From Hymenobacter sp. (lineage in GTDB: Bacteria; Bacteroidota; Bacteroidia; Cytophagales; Hymenobacteraceae): 10,453 bases of DNA. The stretch lies in contig JANYFQ010000096.1 of assembly GCA_025362615.1 (NCBI GenBank), positions 1 to 10,453 of the forward strand, in the 5' to 3' direction. This document shows positions 1 through 7,560 of the stretch, one piece after another (position 1 is the stretch's first letter; each line of letters opens with the position of its first letter). The translations under genes and the position numbers were made by a program. Under the pieces are notes generated by a model. That model was not told the DNA's origin, ran no database searches, and was given only the letters and a program-made list of their open reading frames with translations.

Positions 1-111
1 GCCACGCTGCCCGCCCAGGCCACCGAGCTGGCCCTCGACCTGAGCGGCCTCGCCCCCGGCCTGTATGCCGTGCGCTGCGGCACCGCCTCGACCCGCCTGG
101 TGGTGGAGTAA
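1..111 (+). CDS. C-terminal end of a T9SS-secreted protein (5' truncated)
   Basis: Only the last 36 codons and the TAA stop lie in the window. The peptide reads as the final strands of a T9SS type A sorting domain: a Leu-Asp-Leu-Ser motif, then Gly-Leu-Ala-Pro-Gly-Leu-Tyr-Ala-Val-Arg, ending Thr-Arg-Leu-Val-Val-Glu. The same pattern closes the minus-strand gene at 578-2686. Such tails direct a protein that has crossed the inner membrane to the type IX machinery of the outer membrane, where it is released or anchored. The catalytic or adhesive part lies upstream of the window, so the function of this protein cannot be stated. The gene converges on the minus-strand cargo gene, and a hairpin at 149-208 lies just behind its stop. 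Confidence 0.75.
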   Translation, partial: ATLPAQATELALDLSGLAPGLYAVRCGTASTRLVVE

Positions 112-148
112 AACCCCGGCCGGTTGCGCCCCGCAACCCGCCCGCTGC

Positions 149-208
149 AAGCCCCGGAGCGGCGGCACTCGTTAGCGTAGCCAGCGCGTACCGCCCGCTC
201 CGGGGCTT
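149..208. terminator. Strong GC-rich hairpin between convergent genes, likely terminator
   Basis: Positions 149-162 pair perfectly with 195-208 (14 bp, core GCCCCGGAGCGG), with a 32-nt loop. The right arm runs into TTTATGTTT on the plus strand, a weak T-rich tail for the gene ending at 111. The loop is longer than in most intrinsic terminators and lacks a clean U-run, so this could also be a repeat or mRNA-stabilising structure. Confidence 0.55.
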
Positions 209-348
209 TATGTTTGGGGCGTGCCGCCTTCCCGCTTCCCACTTCTGCACTGCCTTTGCGCGGGGCCAACGATAAGCTCCCCGCCCGCCAGGGCGCAGAT
301 GCTTTCGCGCAGCGGAAGCCGGGGCGGCGTTGCCAATGAGTGAGTGAA
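209..348. other. Non-coding stretch with small hairpins
   Basis: No credible coding sequence is seen. A compact hairpin pairs 301-308 with 312-319 (8 bp including one G-T, loop GCA), and GCGGGG at 260-265 can pair with CCCCGC at 279-284. Neither is followed by a T-run. No promoter consensus is recognised. Confidence 0.4.
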
Positions 349-515
349 TGATGTTACGCGGGCAATTCGAGCGTCTTGTGTTTCAGGTTGTTGCTCGTTG
401 CTTGTTGCTCGTTGCTTGTTGCGTTAGTGCCCCAAAAACCACCCAGAAACCACCAACAAGCAACAAGAAACGAGAAACGAGAAACGAGAAACAAGAAACA
501 GCCCGCGTAACATCA
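349..515. repeat. Palindromic element: 15-bp terminal inverted repeats around opposed 7-bp repeat arms
   Basis: The ends are a perfect 15-bp inverted repeat: TGATGTTACGCGGGC at 349-363 and its reverse complement at 501-515. Inside, the left arm at 391-418 is four contiguous heptamers (TTGCTCG, TTGCTTG, TTGCTCG, TTGCTTG). The right arm at 457-498 is six contiguous heptamers of the opposite-strand form (CAAGCAA, CAAGAAA, CGAGAAA three times, CAAGAAA). The two arms could fold back into a long imperfect hairpin. The 38-nt core between them (419-456) is non-coding. No target-site duplication is obvious outside the 15-bp ends, and no ORF lies inside. The element sits where two convergent genes end. 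It shares its plan, but not its sequence, with the two elements that flank asd. Confidence 0.85.
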
Positions 516-577
516 GTTACCAAATAGCCTCGGTGTTTGCACGTTCGGGCGCTCGTGCGGGCCCGGCCCCAGGTCCG
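516..577. other. Short spacer behind the minus-strand adhesin gene
   Basis: This spacer lies between the palindromic element and the stop of the 702-aa minus-strand gene. A weak hairpin can form from GCACG at 539-543 and CGTGC at 554-558. No T-run follows, so it is not called a terminator. Confidence 0.3.
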
Positions 578-2686
578 CTACCGCCCCGGCCCCACCACCA
601 GCTTGCGGGTTTCGCAGCCGGCGGGCGTACACACGCGCAGCACGTACACGCCGGCCGGGCGCTGGCTCAGGTCGAGGGCCAGCGGGGTGCGGGCGGCCAC
701 CGGGCCGGCGTACACGGCCCGCCCCAGCGCATCGGCGACGCGGACGGTGGCCGCCGCGGGCACTTGCAGCGTGAAGCGCCCATCGGCGGCCGGGTTGGGG
801 TAGAGGGCCAGGCCGGGCACGGCCGCCGCGCCGCCGGCCGCCAGCGGGCCGGCATCGGCCAGTTCAATGTCATCAAGCAGCAGGCGGTAGCCGTTGCCGG
901 GCGCGAAGTTGGGCAACTGCTGGCTATACGCCTGAAAACCCAGGTGGTAAAGCCCATCGGTGGGCACCGTCACGGCCTGCACGGCGGGCGTGGTGGCGGC
1001 GTTAGCCAGCAGGTACATAAAGTTGCTTATCTGGGGGTTGCGGTAAAGCAGCGTGTTTTGGCGGACCGGGTCGGGGGCATCGCCCAGCCACACGGCCAGG
1101 CGGTCGATGTTCTGGCCGCCGCTGCTCAGGTTCTGGTACTGGAAACTGAGGCGGTAGCGCCGGCCGGCCCGCAAAGCCAGCGGCGGGGTGAAAAACCAGT
1201 CGTCGGCGGTGCCGCCCACCGGGTCTTCGACCTGAGACAGGTTGAGGTACAAGCCATTGGGCGGGCTATTCCACAGCGGTGTCATAAGGCTATTGTTTAG
1301 CGTCGATTGTACCCGCCAGCTTGTGCGGTTGTTGTCGGCATCCAGCACCTCGGCCCCGCACGGAAAGGGCTGCCCCGGTGGCAGCGCGTCGAACCCCTCG
1401 CGGTACGGAAATTGAAAAATGCCCGAGTTGGTGCAAGGGGCCAGCGCAAAGACCGGCCCCGCCCAGGCGCTGCGCCCCGCTGCCCCGCCGCACACGCTCC
1501 GTACGTAAAAATTATAGGTGGCACCGGGCATTGTGGCCATCGCAAAAAACGGCCCCCGCCGCTGCGCCACTACCTGCCCGCCCGTGGCCGTGGCCCGGTC
1601 GGGGTCGAAGCCGGTGGGGCCGTAGGCCAGCTCGTAGCCGGTAGCACTGTACGCGCTGTCGAACTCGACCCGAAAAGGCCCGCCCCGCACCGTCACCGCC
1701 AGGTTGGCCGGCCGGGCGCAAGCCGGCGGCACGGCGGTGATGACTTCTACCATGAGCTTGCCAATGAGGTAGTTCGAACTCGTGGAATCGGGAAATGGCG
1801 GGTTGGCCAAACTTAAGTCGCTAGGTGGCTGGGGCGGTGTTTCACCCGTACTTATCCACGACAAAGGCCACAGCGCGTAGTGCGTTGTTGGAGGGTAATA
1901 GGGCAATTTTTGGCACCCGTAGGTAGTGCCCTCTTGGCGTACGGGCGCACCCGCACGGCCCAGTATCGAAAAACCAGCTAGGTAATCGCGGTTTTGCAGC
2001 ACCAAGTCCTCCGCCAGGTCAAAATTCATCATCCGGTTGATGTCAGAGAGCCGCAGCACCCGCTGGGTCGAGCGGCCCAATACCCGCCCCGTTGTTGGGT
2101 CGGCCACAAAGCCTACCACCACCTGACCCACCGACGCAGTGTCCACGATGTAAGCCCGCACCGAGCGAATGAGCCGGGGGGTACCGCTCACGCTGAACCG
2201 GTTGGCGAGTGCGCTTTCCAACTGCCAAACCTGCGCTCCAGGAATTATATGGGCTGGTTCGTTGCGCGTAACGTAAGAAGTGGTATCATTGCTGATGGTT
2301 TGATTGACAACCAGAGAGTCGTTGGCGGGGTTGTCGTCGGCGGGCACTCGCACACTCAACCGCTGCCGGCCAAGCTGGCCCGGCGGGTGAGCGCCAAAGG
2401 TCACCATCGCGTCCCTGCCGGGGAAGAGCGAAATCACGGCCGTTTGGGTCAAAGGGTTGGCCCCACTCACGCGCAAGCGCACCACGGCGTTGTGGATGTA
2501 CTGCTGTCCCCGGTTCACCACGATGGCCCGCACCGTATGCAACGCCCCATCGACCTGGGCCCGTTGGTCGAGCGTGTACAAATGCGTGACGGCCAAATCG
2601 TAGTTGGCCATCGTCTGAGCCATAGCCCGGTCATTGCTCAACATTAACCAAATGCTTACTGCTAGCTGTTTAATTATATTTTTCAT
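578..2686 (-). CDS. T9SS cargo protein, adhesin-like, with fibronectin type III and jelly-roll-like domains
   Basis: The predicted protein has 702 residues. Residues 1-23 form a signal peptide (Lys at positions 3 and 6, hydrophobic core, Ala-Met-Ala before Gln24), which fixes the start at 2686. Residues of about 27-130 look like a CARDB-type beta-sandwich. Residues 150-318 are a further beta-rich region of unknown type. Residues 322-417 resemble a fibronectin type III domain, with Tyr-Glu-Leu-Ala-Tyr and Tyr-Asn-Phe-Tyr-Val-Arg strands. Residues 424-610 resemble the MAM/cleaved-adhesin fold, including a Asp-Asp-Trp-Phe-Phe-Thr-Pro-Pro motif and a closing Leu-Asp-Asp-Ile-Glu-Leu. The last 75 residues are a T9SS type A sorting domain with Leu-Tyr-Pro-Asn-Pro at 628-632. 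No catalytic motif is seen. It is probably a secreted or surface-anchored adhesin. It lies downstream of the lipoprotein gene but behind a terminator, so it probably has its own promoter in the AT-rich gap. Confidence 0.85.
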   Translation of the reverse strand: MKNIIKQLAVSIWLMLSNDRAMAQTMANYDLAVTHLYTLDQRAQVDGALHTVRAIVVNRGQQYIHNAVVRLRVSGANPLTQTAVISLFPGRDAMVTFGAHPPGQLGRQRLSVRVPADDNPANDSLVVNQTISNDTTSYVTRNEPAHIIPGAQVWQLESALANRFSVSGTPRLIRSVRAYIVDTASVGQVVVGFVADPTTGRVLGRSTQRVLRLSDINRMMNFDLAEDLVLQNRDYLAGFSILGRAGAPVRQEGTTYGCQKLPYYPPTTHYALWPLSWISTGETPPQPPSDLSLANPPFPDSTSSNYLIGKLMVEVITAVPPACARPANLAVTVRGGPFRVEFDSAYSATGYELAYGPTGFDPDRATATGGQVVAQRRGPFFAMATMPGATYNFYVRSVCGGAAGRSAWAGPVFALAPCTNSGIFQFPYREGFDALPPGQPFPCGAEVLDADNNRTSWRVQSTLNNSLMTPLWNSPPNGLYLNLSQVEDPVGGTADDWFFTPPLALRAGRRYRLSFQYQNLSSGGQNIDRLAVWLGDAPDPVRQNTLLYRNPQISNFMYLLANAATTPAVQAVTVPTDGLYHLGFQAYSQQLPNFAPGNGYRLLLDDIELADAGPLAAGGAAAVPGLALYPNPAADGRFTLQVPAAATVRVADALGRAVYAGPVAARTPLALDLSQRPAGVYVLRVCTPAGCETRKLVVGPGR

Positions 2687-2757
2687 AATTTATTAAAAAA
2701 ATAAGTAATAAAATTTGATGATTTTTCTACGGATGAGGGTTAACTCGCAAAAAAAAG
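2687..2757 (-). promoter_or_regulatory. AT-rich leader and presumed promoter region of the adhesin gene
   Basis: This gap is strikingly AT-rich against its surroundings and must carry the promoter of the 702-aa gene if the terminator upstream is efficient. I could not find a convincing TAnnTTTG box in it. The only well-placed TTTG, at 2748-2751 on the minus strand, overlaps the T-run of the preceding terminator. There is no Shine-Dalgarno sequence before the ATG at 2686. Confidence 0.35.
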
Positions 2758-2795
2758 AATGGGCAGGCACGGAGAGACCTCTGTGCCTGCCCATT
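2749..2795 (-). terminator. Intrinsic terminator of the lipoprotein gene
   Basis: A perfect 13-bp stem (2758-2770 with 2783-2795, AATGGGCAGGCAC and its complement) encloses a 12-nt loop. Read on the minus strand, the stem is followed by TTC and a run of eight T ending at 2749. It begins 13 nt behind the TAA stop at 2809-2811. This is a textbook rho-independent terminator for minus-strand transcription. Confidence 0.9.
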
Positions 2796-2808
2796 CAAAA
2801 GAAACCCA

Positions 2809-3877
2809 TTATTGCAAGTCGATAAACTGTCCGGGAGCGGTTTCCAGATAATTGGTTGGGTTCGTTGTCACTTGGCCAACTATGCCGCGTGAGAACGATG
2901 CGTCGTCCAAGAAAACTTTGTATCTACCGCCAGGTATCGGCGAGAGCTGCTGCCCCCCAAAGGTAGCCGTGGAGTTGTAGCGCACGGTGGCACTGCCGGT
3001 ATTAGGGATGGAGCCGTTGGCCTCCCAGATGTACGGGTGATACGGCGGGAAGGGGTTTAGATAAGGCTCCACGCCTGGCGCGAGGCAGTAGTACCGGCCG
3101 GTGGTCGTGTTTTGAATGATGGTCCGCAAGGCATTGCTGCCAGAAAAGAACCCGGGGGTCCATGTAAAGCCAAAAAACGGGTTGGCGGCGGCTGGAACGA
3201 TGCCACGGTTCAGGGTCAAAGTGTTGGACGTAATACTTCTCGCAGTGACGGTCAGTGTGCCCTGGGCGTAGTTGCGGTGGGCGGCGGTGAAGAAGCGCGG
3301 GGTGCTGCCGTTGGTTTGGTACGGCCATACCTGCACAGTGTAGTTGCCGGTCGGCATGAAGGGCGGCACCTTCCAACCCACGTAGCGGTACGATTGAACG
3401 TAAAGCCTGCCGGGCATCAGGGAAGGGATATCGAAGGCCAAGTCGTACTCAAGCCGGTCGAGTTCGGCGGCGCGGTCGGCCGTTATTGCGAAGGGTGCCC
3501 CCGCACTGGTTGTTCCGCTGATTGAGATGTAAACCAAATCGGCTTCGCCGGGTGCCACGGTGGCCAACCCGTAAGGGGGGATGTAGCCCCCGGTCCGAAT
3601 GTGGAAGTAAGCGGTGCCACCAGCCTGCACCGTGCTGGACGGAACTCCGGTAGTATTCGGATTGTACAGCGCGTCGGCGGTGTAGAGGTCGGCGGGCGGC
3701 CCGACGGGCGGCTCGTCGGCCGGTAAGGGAGGGGGAGTAGGGTCTACACCGTTCTGAACACCGGCGCTGGCGGATGGGGCCACGTGTTCCTTTTCAGGAG
3801 TACAGGACCATGCCAAGGTGGCGGCAAGCGCAAATATCAAATATTTGCTTTTATCGGGGGGGGGGTAAAGAGAACAT
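2809..3877 (-). CDS. Putative surface lipoprotein with a poly-C tract that shifts the start out of frame
   Basis: The reading frame is open up to and beyond the lipobox Leu-Ala-Trp-Ser-Cys (Cys codon 3804-3802). Cysteine would be acylated after signal peptidase II cleavage. The best start is ATG at 3877, 25 nt below a consensus promoter. Between it and the signal peptide lie ten C (3865-3856). As read, this ATG runs into TAA within nine codons. With nine C it would encode Met-Phe-Ser-Leu-Pro-Pro-Pro-Asp-Lys-Ser-Lys, then a hydrophobic core and the lipobox, with Cys at residue 25 and 355 residues in all. The mature part begins Cys-Thr-Pro-Glu-Lys-Glu, a charged stretch that may resemble the surface-export signal of Bacteroidota lipoproteins. 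It continues with a Pro-rich linker and a beta-rich, Tyr/Thr/Gly-rich region that I do not recognise. It is either phase-variable, a fresh frameshift, or a sequencing error in the homopolymer. Confidence 0.7.
3856..3865 (-). repeat. Ten-base C homopolymer at the start of the lipoprotein gene
   Basis: The plus strand has exactly ten G here, so the mRNA has ten C, beginning 12 nt after the A of the ATG at 3877. C/G tracts of this length near start codons are known sites of slipped-strand phase variation in other bacteria. Lengths of nine or twelve would join the ATG to the lipoprotein frame; ten or eleven would not. Confidence 0.85.
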
Positions 3878-3902
3878 AAGGTTTTGGGTTGGTTTACGGG
3901 AG

Positions 3903-3933
3903 CAAATATAGGCAAAATATTCGCAAATACAAA
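3903..3933 (-). promoter_or_regulatory. Bacteroidota-type promoter of the lipoprotein gene
   Basis: On the minus strand, TTTG at 3933-3930 is followed after exactly 19 nt by TATATTTG at 3910-3903. This matches the published Bacteroidota pattern of a TTTG -33 box and a TAnnTTTG -7 box read by the primary sigma factor. Transcription would start near 3897, leaving about 20 nt of leader before the ATG at 3877. It also excludes the longer frame starting at 3972, because that ATG lies upstream of the promoter. Confidence 0.75.
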
Positions 3934-3944
3934 ACACGTAACAA

Positions 3945-3986
3945 TAAAAAAATGCAACGCTTGACAGGGCATAACGGCGGCGCATT
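3945..3986 (-). terminator. Probable intrinsic terminator of the lamin-tail protein gene
   Basis: On the minus strand, ATGCGCCGC (about 3984-3976) can pair with GCGTTGCAT (3960-3952), with one G-T pair and one mismatch, around a loop of about 15 nt. A run of seven T (3952-3946) follows directly. It sits about 50 nt behind the TGA at 4037-4039. The stem is imperfect, so confidence is moderate. Confidence 0.5.
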
Positions 3987-4036
3987 GTAGCAAGCCCGGC
4001 AGCGTACGCGCCCCGTTCGTCATCAAGCGCAGCGCC

Positions 4037-7000
4037 TCAAAACCGCGCCCCCAGCACCACTGTTTTCTTGTACTCGCGCTTCTCGCCGCCGCTGGGCCGA
4101 AACAGCTCGATGTGAAACACATAGTAGCCCACGGCGGCTTTGCGGCCCTGGTCGGTGGTGCCGTCCCAGGGCAGGGCGCCGGCGGTGGGCAGGCTCTCGT
4201 TGCGGAGCAGGCGGCGCACGAGGCGGCCCAGGGCATCGTACACCGTGACGGAGGCCACGTAGCCGGGCTGGTCGAGCTGGTAGGAGAGGAGCGTAACGTC
4301 TTGTTGGCCATCGTCGTCGGGGGTAAATACTTCGGGGCTGAGGCTGAGGTCGGAGCCGTTGCCGGGAGCATCCTGGGCCTGCGAGTTGGGGCGGCCGGGC
4401 GTGGCGTAGCCCACGGTGCCGGCGGCGGAGTGGAAGTTGCTGCCATCGCTCGGCCCCTGCGCCCGGATGCGTTCCAGCGACACGCCTTCCTGAGTGGCCA
4501 GCAAGGGCAGGTGCAGTTTTTTATCGAAGGCAAACCGGTCGAGGATGACGCTGGCGTTGGCGTTTTGCACCAGCACGGTGCCCGCGTCGTCGGGGAAGGT
4601 CGGGAAGCTGCTCACGGCCACGAGCCGGTCGGCATCGGCGGAGGTCGGGTATTGGGTTTGGATGATGAGCGGGTCGGGCGTGAAGGCCAGCAGCTCGCCG
4701 GGGGCGAGCAGTAGCGGCGCACCGGGGCTGATGGTAGAATTATCAACCGTCATGTCAGGTTTGACATTGCCCAACTGCCAGTCCATCAAATCGATGTATT
4801 TGTTGGAGCGGTTGAGCAGCTCCACGAAATCGACGGCCCCGACGCGGGGGTTGAACAGGATTTCGTTCACCACCACGTCGCCGGCCTCGGCGGCTTCGGG
4901 CAGGGCGAAGGCAGCGCTTTGCTGGGGGCCGGCGGCGTTGCCGGCGCAGTCGGTAGCGGCGGCCACGGCGAGCACGGCGGCGCGGCTGGGGGCTAAATCG
5001 GCGGCCAGCGCCAGGTCAACCTGCCGGAAATCGGGCCCAACCGGGGCCGCCGACACCACGGCCGGACCTGGTGCAGCAAGGGCGTAACGGGCGGGGTTGG
5101 CAGCGGCGGCGCTGTCGAGTTTTTCGGCGAAATACACCCGCACCGTGCGCGCGCCAAGGGCCACGGCCCGGAGCAGGCGCGGCGGGGCGGTGTCGGGGTT
5201 GGGGGCGGCGCTGGCGTTGCGGCGGCCGGGGGTGCCGCCGCTGGGGTCGGGGCTGGCGGCCCAGTTGTCGGCCCCGGCGCAGTAGTTGTTCAAGTCCTTC
5301 ATTTCCAGGCTCCAGCCGCCGTCTTTTTTGGCCGGGTCGCCGTACCAGGTGCTCGAATAATTGACTTCAAACAGCACCCGGCCATCGGTTCCGCGCAGCA
5401 CAAGCTGCCCGCCGTCGTTGGTGAGGGCCGGGAAGTTGGTTGGCCCGTACACCTTCGCGCCGAGGCCCGCAAAAAGCGGCACCCGCGTGCTGCCGCACAC
5501 AATGGCGTATTGGCCGGGCCGCAGGCGGGCGGTGTCGGCGAACACGGCCTGGGCCTGGGTGCCGGTTTTGCCCAGCCGCACGCCGCGCAGGCTCAGGGTT
5601 TTGGTGGCGCTGCGGTTGTAAATTTCAAGGTATTCCGACTCCGGCAGGCCCACGACGGGCGACTCGTCGGCGAAGATTTCGGTGATGAGCAGCTCGCCCA
5701 CGGCCGGGGCTTCGGGCGGGGCCACGGTGGCGGTTTGCAGCGGGCCGCTGACGTTGCCGGCGCAGTCGGTGGCCAGTTGCACGCTCACGCGCACCACGGC
5801 CGTGACGGGCACGGGGGCGCTCAGCGTCAGGTCCACGAACCGAAAATCGGGGGCCACAGGCGCGGCGCGGCTGGGGGCCGGAGCCGGCGCGGCCAGGGCG
5901 TAGCGGGCCAGGTTGGCGACGCTGGCGCTATCGAGCTTTTCCGAAAAATACAGACGCAGGGTGCTGGGGTCGAGCAACTCGGCGCGGAGCAGGCGCGGCG
6001 GGGCCGTGTCAGGGTTGGCGGCGGCTACGGCGTTGCGGCGGCCGGGGGTGCCGCCGCTGGGGTCGGTGCTGGCGTTCCAGTTGGAAGCGCCGGCGCAATA
6101 GTTTTGGGGGTCCATCATTTCCAGGCTCCAACCGCCGTTTTGCTTGAGCGGGTCGCGGTACCAGGTGTCGGCGTAGCTGACCTCGAAGAGGGTGCGGCCG
6201 TCGCGGGCCCGCAGCAGAAGCTGGTCGCCGGCGTTGTTGAGGGAGGGGAAGTTGGTGGGGCCGTACACTTTCACGCCGGGCGCGGCAAACTGCGTCGCCC
6301 GCGTACTGCCGCACACCACGGCGTACTGGCCGGGCAGCAGGCGGGCCGTGTCGGGCAGCACGGCGAAGGTGCTGCTGCCGGTTTTGCCCAGCCGGATGCC
6401 GCCCAGGCTCAGGGTTTTGGTGGCGCTGCGGTTGTAAATTTCGAGGTATTCGGACGGGGGCAGGCCCACGGCCGGCGTTTCGTCGGCAAAAATTTCGGTG
6501 ATGACCAGCTCGCCCACGAGCGGCGGGGCGGGCGGGGCCGCGAAGGCCGCCGTGAGCGGCCCGGCGGCCACATTGCCGTACAAGTCGGCCACATTGCTGA
6601 CTTCCAGCACTTCCCGCGCCGCAAAATCGGCCCCAAACGTCAGTCGGACGGCGGCCGGGTTGGTGGGCAGCACCTGTGCGGCCGTGGGCACCAGGCCGCT
6701 TTGCAGGCGGTAGTTGGCCGGGTTGCCGGCGCTGCCCGCCGCCACGGCTTCGTTGAAAACCACGTCGGCCTGCCGGGCACCTGTGGGCGTGGCCCGCAGC
6801 AGCAGCGGCGCGGCGTTGTCGCTCACCACAAAATCATCGAAGTAAAAATTGCGGGCGTTGGCCGCCGAGTACAGCAGCGATACGCCCACGGCGGCGCTGC
6901 GTTGGTAGGTGGCATCAGTGGGCGAACCGGGCTCGGCCACGAAGTTGCGCCCGCCGGTGAGGTCGCGTTCCAGGGTCCAACGATTGGCAATCGAGCGCGT

Positions 7001-7468
7001 TACGCGCACGCGCACCAGGTTGTTGGTGGCGCTGGCGAGGGTGGTGTTCTGGCCGTCAATCACGACGACGGAGCTGCGGGTGGAGTCGCGGCGGAAGAGG
7101 CTGATTTCGTCGTCGGTGCCGCCCAGGCGCACGAAATAGCCGCTCGGGCTGCCGGTCCGCAGGTCGGACGTGGAGGCCATCAGCCACACGTCGGCCAGGT
7201 TGCCAGAGCTGGTGGCCAGGCGCAGGTTGGCCCTGAATTCCCACGTCGTGCCGGTGCTGGCAGCGCAGGCCGTGCTGAGGTAAATTTGGGTACCGGTGGT
7301 GGCCGGCCCGTTGCTCTGCAACACGTTGGCGGCCACCTGAAACCGGCTAACATCGCCGCCCCAGGCGGGGTTTTGGGTGAAGTCGCCGTCGGCAAAATCG
7401 TCGCGGAGCTGGGCGCGGGCCGATAGCGTGAGCAGTAAAAAAAGCAAAAAAGGTAATCGAGAGAGCAT
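4037..7468 (-). CDS. Large secreted protein with three Ig-like/lamin-tail repeats and a FlgD-like C-terminus
   Basis: The start at 7468 is chosen because the peptide then opens with a clean signal peptide: Met-Leu-Ser-Arg, a Leu/Phe-rich core, then Ser-Ala-Arg-Ala before Gln. The open frame extends 23 codons further up, but that stretch is not signal-like. The protein has 1143 residues. Residues of about 22-213 look like a concanavalin/LamG-type sandwich (Asp-Asp-Phe start, Phe-Tyr-Phe-Asp-Asp-Phe end). Three rounds of an Ig-like domain (SbsA type) plus lamin tail domain follow, at about 218-480, 489-753 and 760-1027. Lamin tail domains 1 and 2 each carry Glu-Ile-Phe-Ala-Asp-Glu and Glu-Tyr-Leu-Glu-Ile-Tyr-Asn-Arg-Ser; the third is divergent (Asn-Glu-Ile-Leu-Phe-Asn-Pro). 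Residues from about 1033 form a FlgD/T9SS-like beta domain with Phe-Thr-Pro-Asp-Asp-Asp-Gly and Val-Tyr-Asp-Ala-Leu-Gly-Arg. Lamin tail domains in bacterial exported proteins often accompany nucleases or act in surface binding. No nuclease motif is seen here, so a structural or adhesive role is inferred. Confidence 0.88.
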   Translation of the reverse strand: MLSRLPFLLFLLLTLSARAQLRDDFADGDFTQNPAWGGDVSRFQVAANVLQSNGPATTGTQIYLSTACAASTGTTWEFRANLRLATSSGNLADVWLMASTSDLRTGSPSGYFVRLGGTDDEISLFRRDSTRSSVVVIDGQNTTLASATNNLVRVRVTRSIANRWTLERDLTGGRNFVAEPGSPTDATYQRSAAVGVSLLYSAANARNFYFDDFVVSDNAAPLLLRATPTGARQADVVFNEAVAAGSAGNPANYRLQSGLVPTAAQVLPTNPAAVRLTFGADFAAREVLEVSNVADLYGNVAAGPLTAAFAAPPAPPLVGELVITEIFADETPAVGLPPSEYLEIYNRSATKTLSLGGIRLGKTGSSTFAVLPDTARLLPGQYAVVCGSTRATQFAAPGVKVYGPTNFPSLNNAGDQLLLRARDGRTLFEVSYADTWYRDPLKQNGGWSLEMMDPQNYCAGASNWNASTDPSGGTPGRRNAVAAANPDTAPPRLLRAELLDPSTLRLYFSEKLDSASVANLARYALAAPAPAPSRAAPVAPDFRFVDLTLSAPVPVTAVVRVSVQLATDCAGNVSGPLQTATVAPPEAPAVGELLITEIFADESPVVGLPESEYLEIYNRSATKTLSLRGVRLGKTGTQAQAVFADTARLRPGQYAIVCGSTRVPLFAGLGAKVYGPTNFPALTNDGGQLVLRGTDGRVLFEVNYSSTWYGDPAKKDGGWSLEMKDLNNYCAGADNWAASPDPSGGTPGRRNASAAPNPDTAPPRLLRAVALGARTVRVYFAEKLDSAAAANPARYALAAPGPAVVSAAPVGPDFRQVDLALAADLAPSRAAVLAVAAATDCAGNAAGPQQSAAFALPEAAEAGDVVVNEILFNPRVGAVDFVELLNRSNKYIDLMDWQLGNVKPDMTVDNSTISPGAPLLLAPGELLAFTPDPLIIQTQYPTSADADRLVAVSSFPTFPDDAGTVLVQNANASVILDRFAFDKKLHLPLLATQEGVSLERIRAQGPSDGSNFHSAAGTVGYATPGRPNSQAQDAPGNGSDLSLSPEVFTPDDDGQQDVTLLSYQLDQPGYVASVTVYDALGRLVRRLLRNESLPTAGALPWDGTTDQGRKAAVGYYVFHIELFRPSGGEKREYKKTVVLGARF
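4900..6531. repeat. Two tandem 816-bp units inside the lamin-tail gene
   Basis: Three landmarks recur at exactly 816 bp (272 codons): TTTCGGTGATGA at 5677 and 6493, GAGCAGGCGC at 5171 and 5987, and TTTGC at 4918 and 5734. Each unit encodes one Ig-like domain plus one lamin tail domain. Long blocks of DNA identity show that the lamin-tail halves have diverged little, while the Ig halves differ more. The third, divergent round at the C-terminal side does not share this period clearly. The pair may arise and be homogenised by homologous recombination. Confidence 0.8.
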
Positions 7469-7500
7469 AGCGGCCGAATGAAATGGGCCTGAAATATAAG
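7469..7500 (-). promoter_or_regulatory. Possible promoter of the lamin-tail protein gene
   Basis: TATATTTC on the minus strand (7498-7491) differs at one base from the TAnnTTTG -7 box. It lies 22 nt above the chosen ATG, nearly the same spacing as in the lipoprotein gene. No good TTTG was found 19-21 nt further up, so the call rests on the -7 box alone. Confidence 0.4.
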
Positions 7501-7560
7501 GGCTTTCGGGGGAAAGTGCGGCAGGGCGAAACTTCACGCCGCTAACCCGAACTTTGTTTT

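Noticed and set aside
391..498. CRISPR array.
   Set aside because: The units are only 7 bp, contiguous and without spacers, and the two arms are in opposite orientation.
349..515. Degenerate insertion sequence with 15-bp terminal repeats.
   Set aside because: At 167 bp it has no room for a transposase, and no target-site duplication is visible outside the repeats. It is kept as an unclassified repeat element.
533..2647. Several plus-strand open frames (533-1300, 1307-1816, 1994-2647) opposite the T9SS adhesin gene.
   Set aside because: The minus-strand frame has a signal peptide, domains and a sorting tail throughout this interval. The plus-strand frames have low-complexity, shadow-like composition.
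3878..4533. Extension of the lipoprotein frame upstream to 4533, or an ATG start at 3972.
   Set aside because: The 4533 start overlaps the lamin-tail gene in another frame and its peptide is shadow-like. The 3972 ATG lies upstream of a consensus promoter at 3903-3933, inside a probable terminator hairpin region, so its mRNA would not carry that ATG.
5510..7426. Long plus-strand open frame (638 codons) antisense to the lamin-tail gene.
   Set aside because: Its composition is Gly/Arg/Ala/His-rich and follows from the GC-rich codons of the opposite gene. It has no recognisable domain and repeats with the 816-bp duplication.
7469..7537. Longer start of the lamin-tail protein at 7537.
   Set aside because: The 23 extra residues are not signal-peptide-like. 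The ATG at 7468 gives a classic signal peptide and leaves room for a -7-like box above it.
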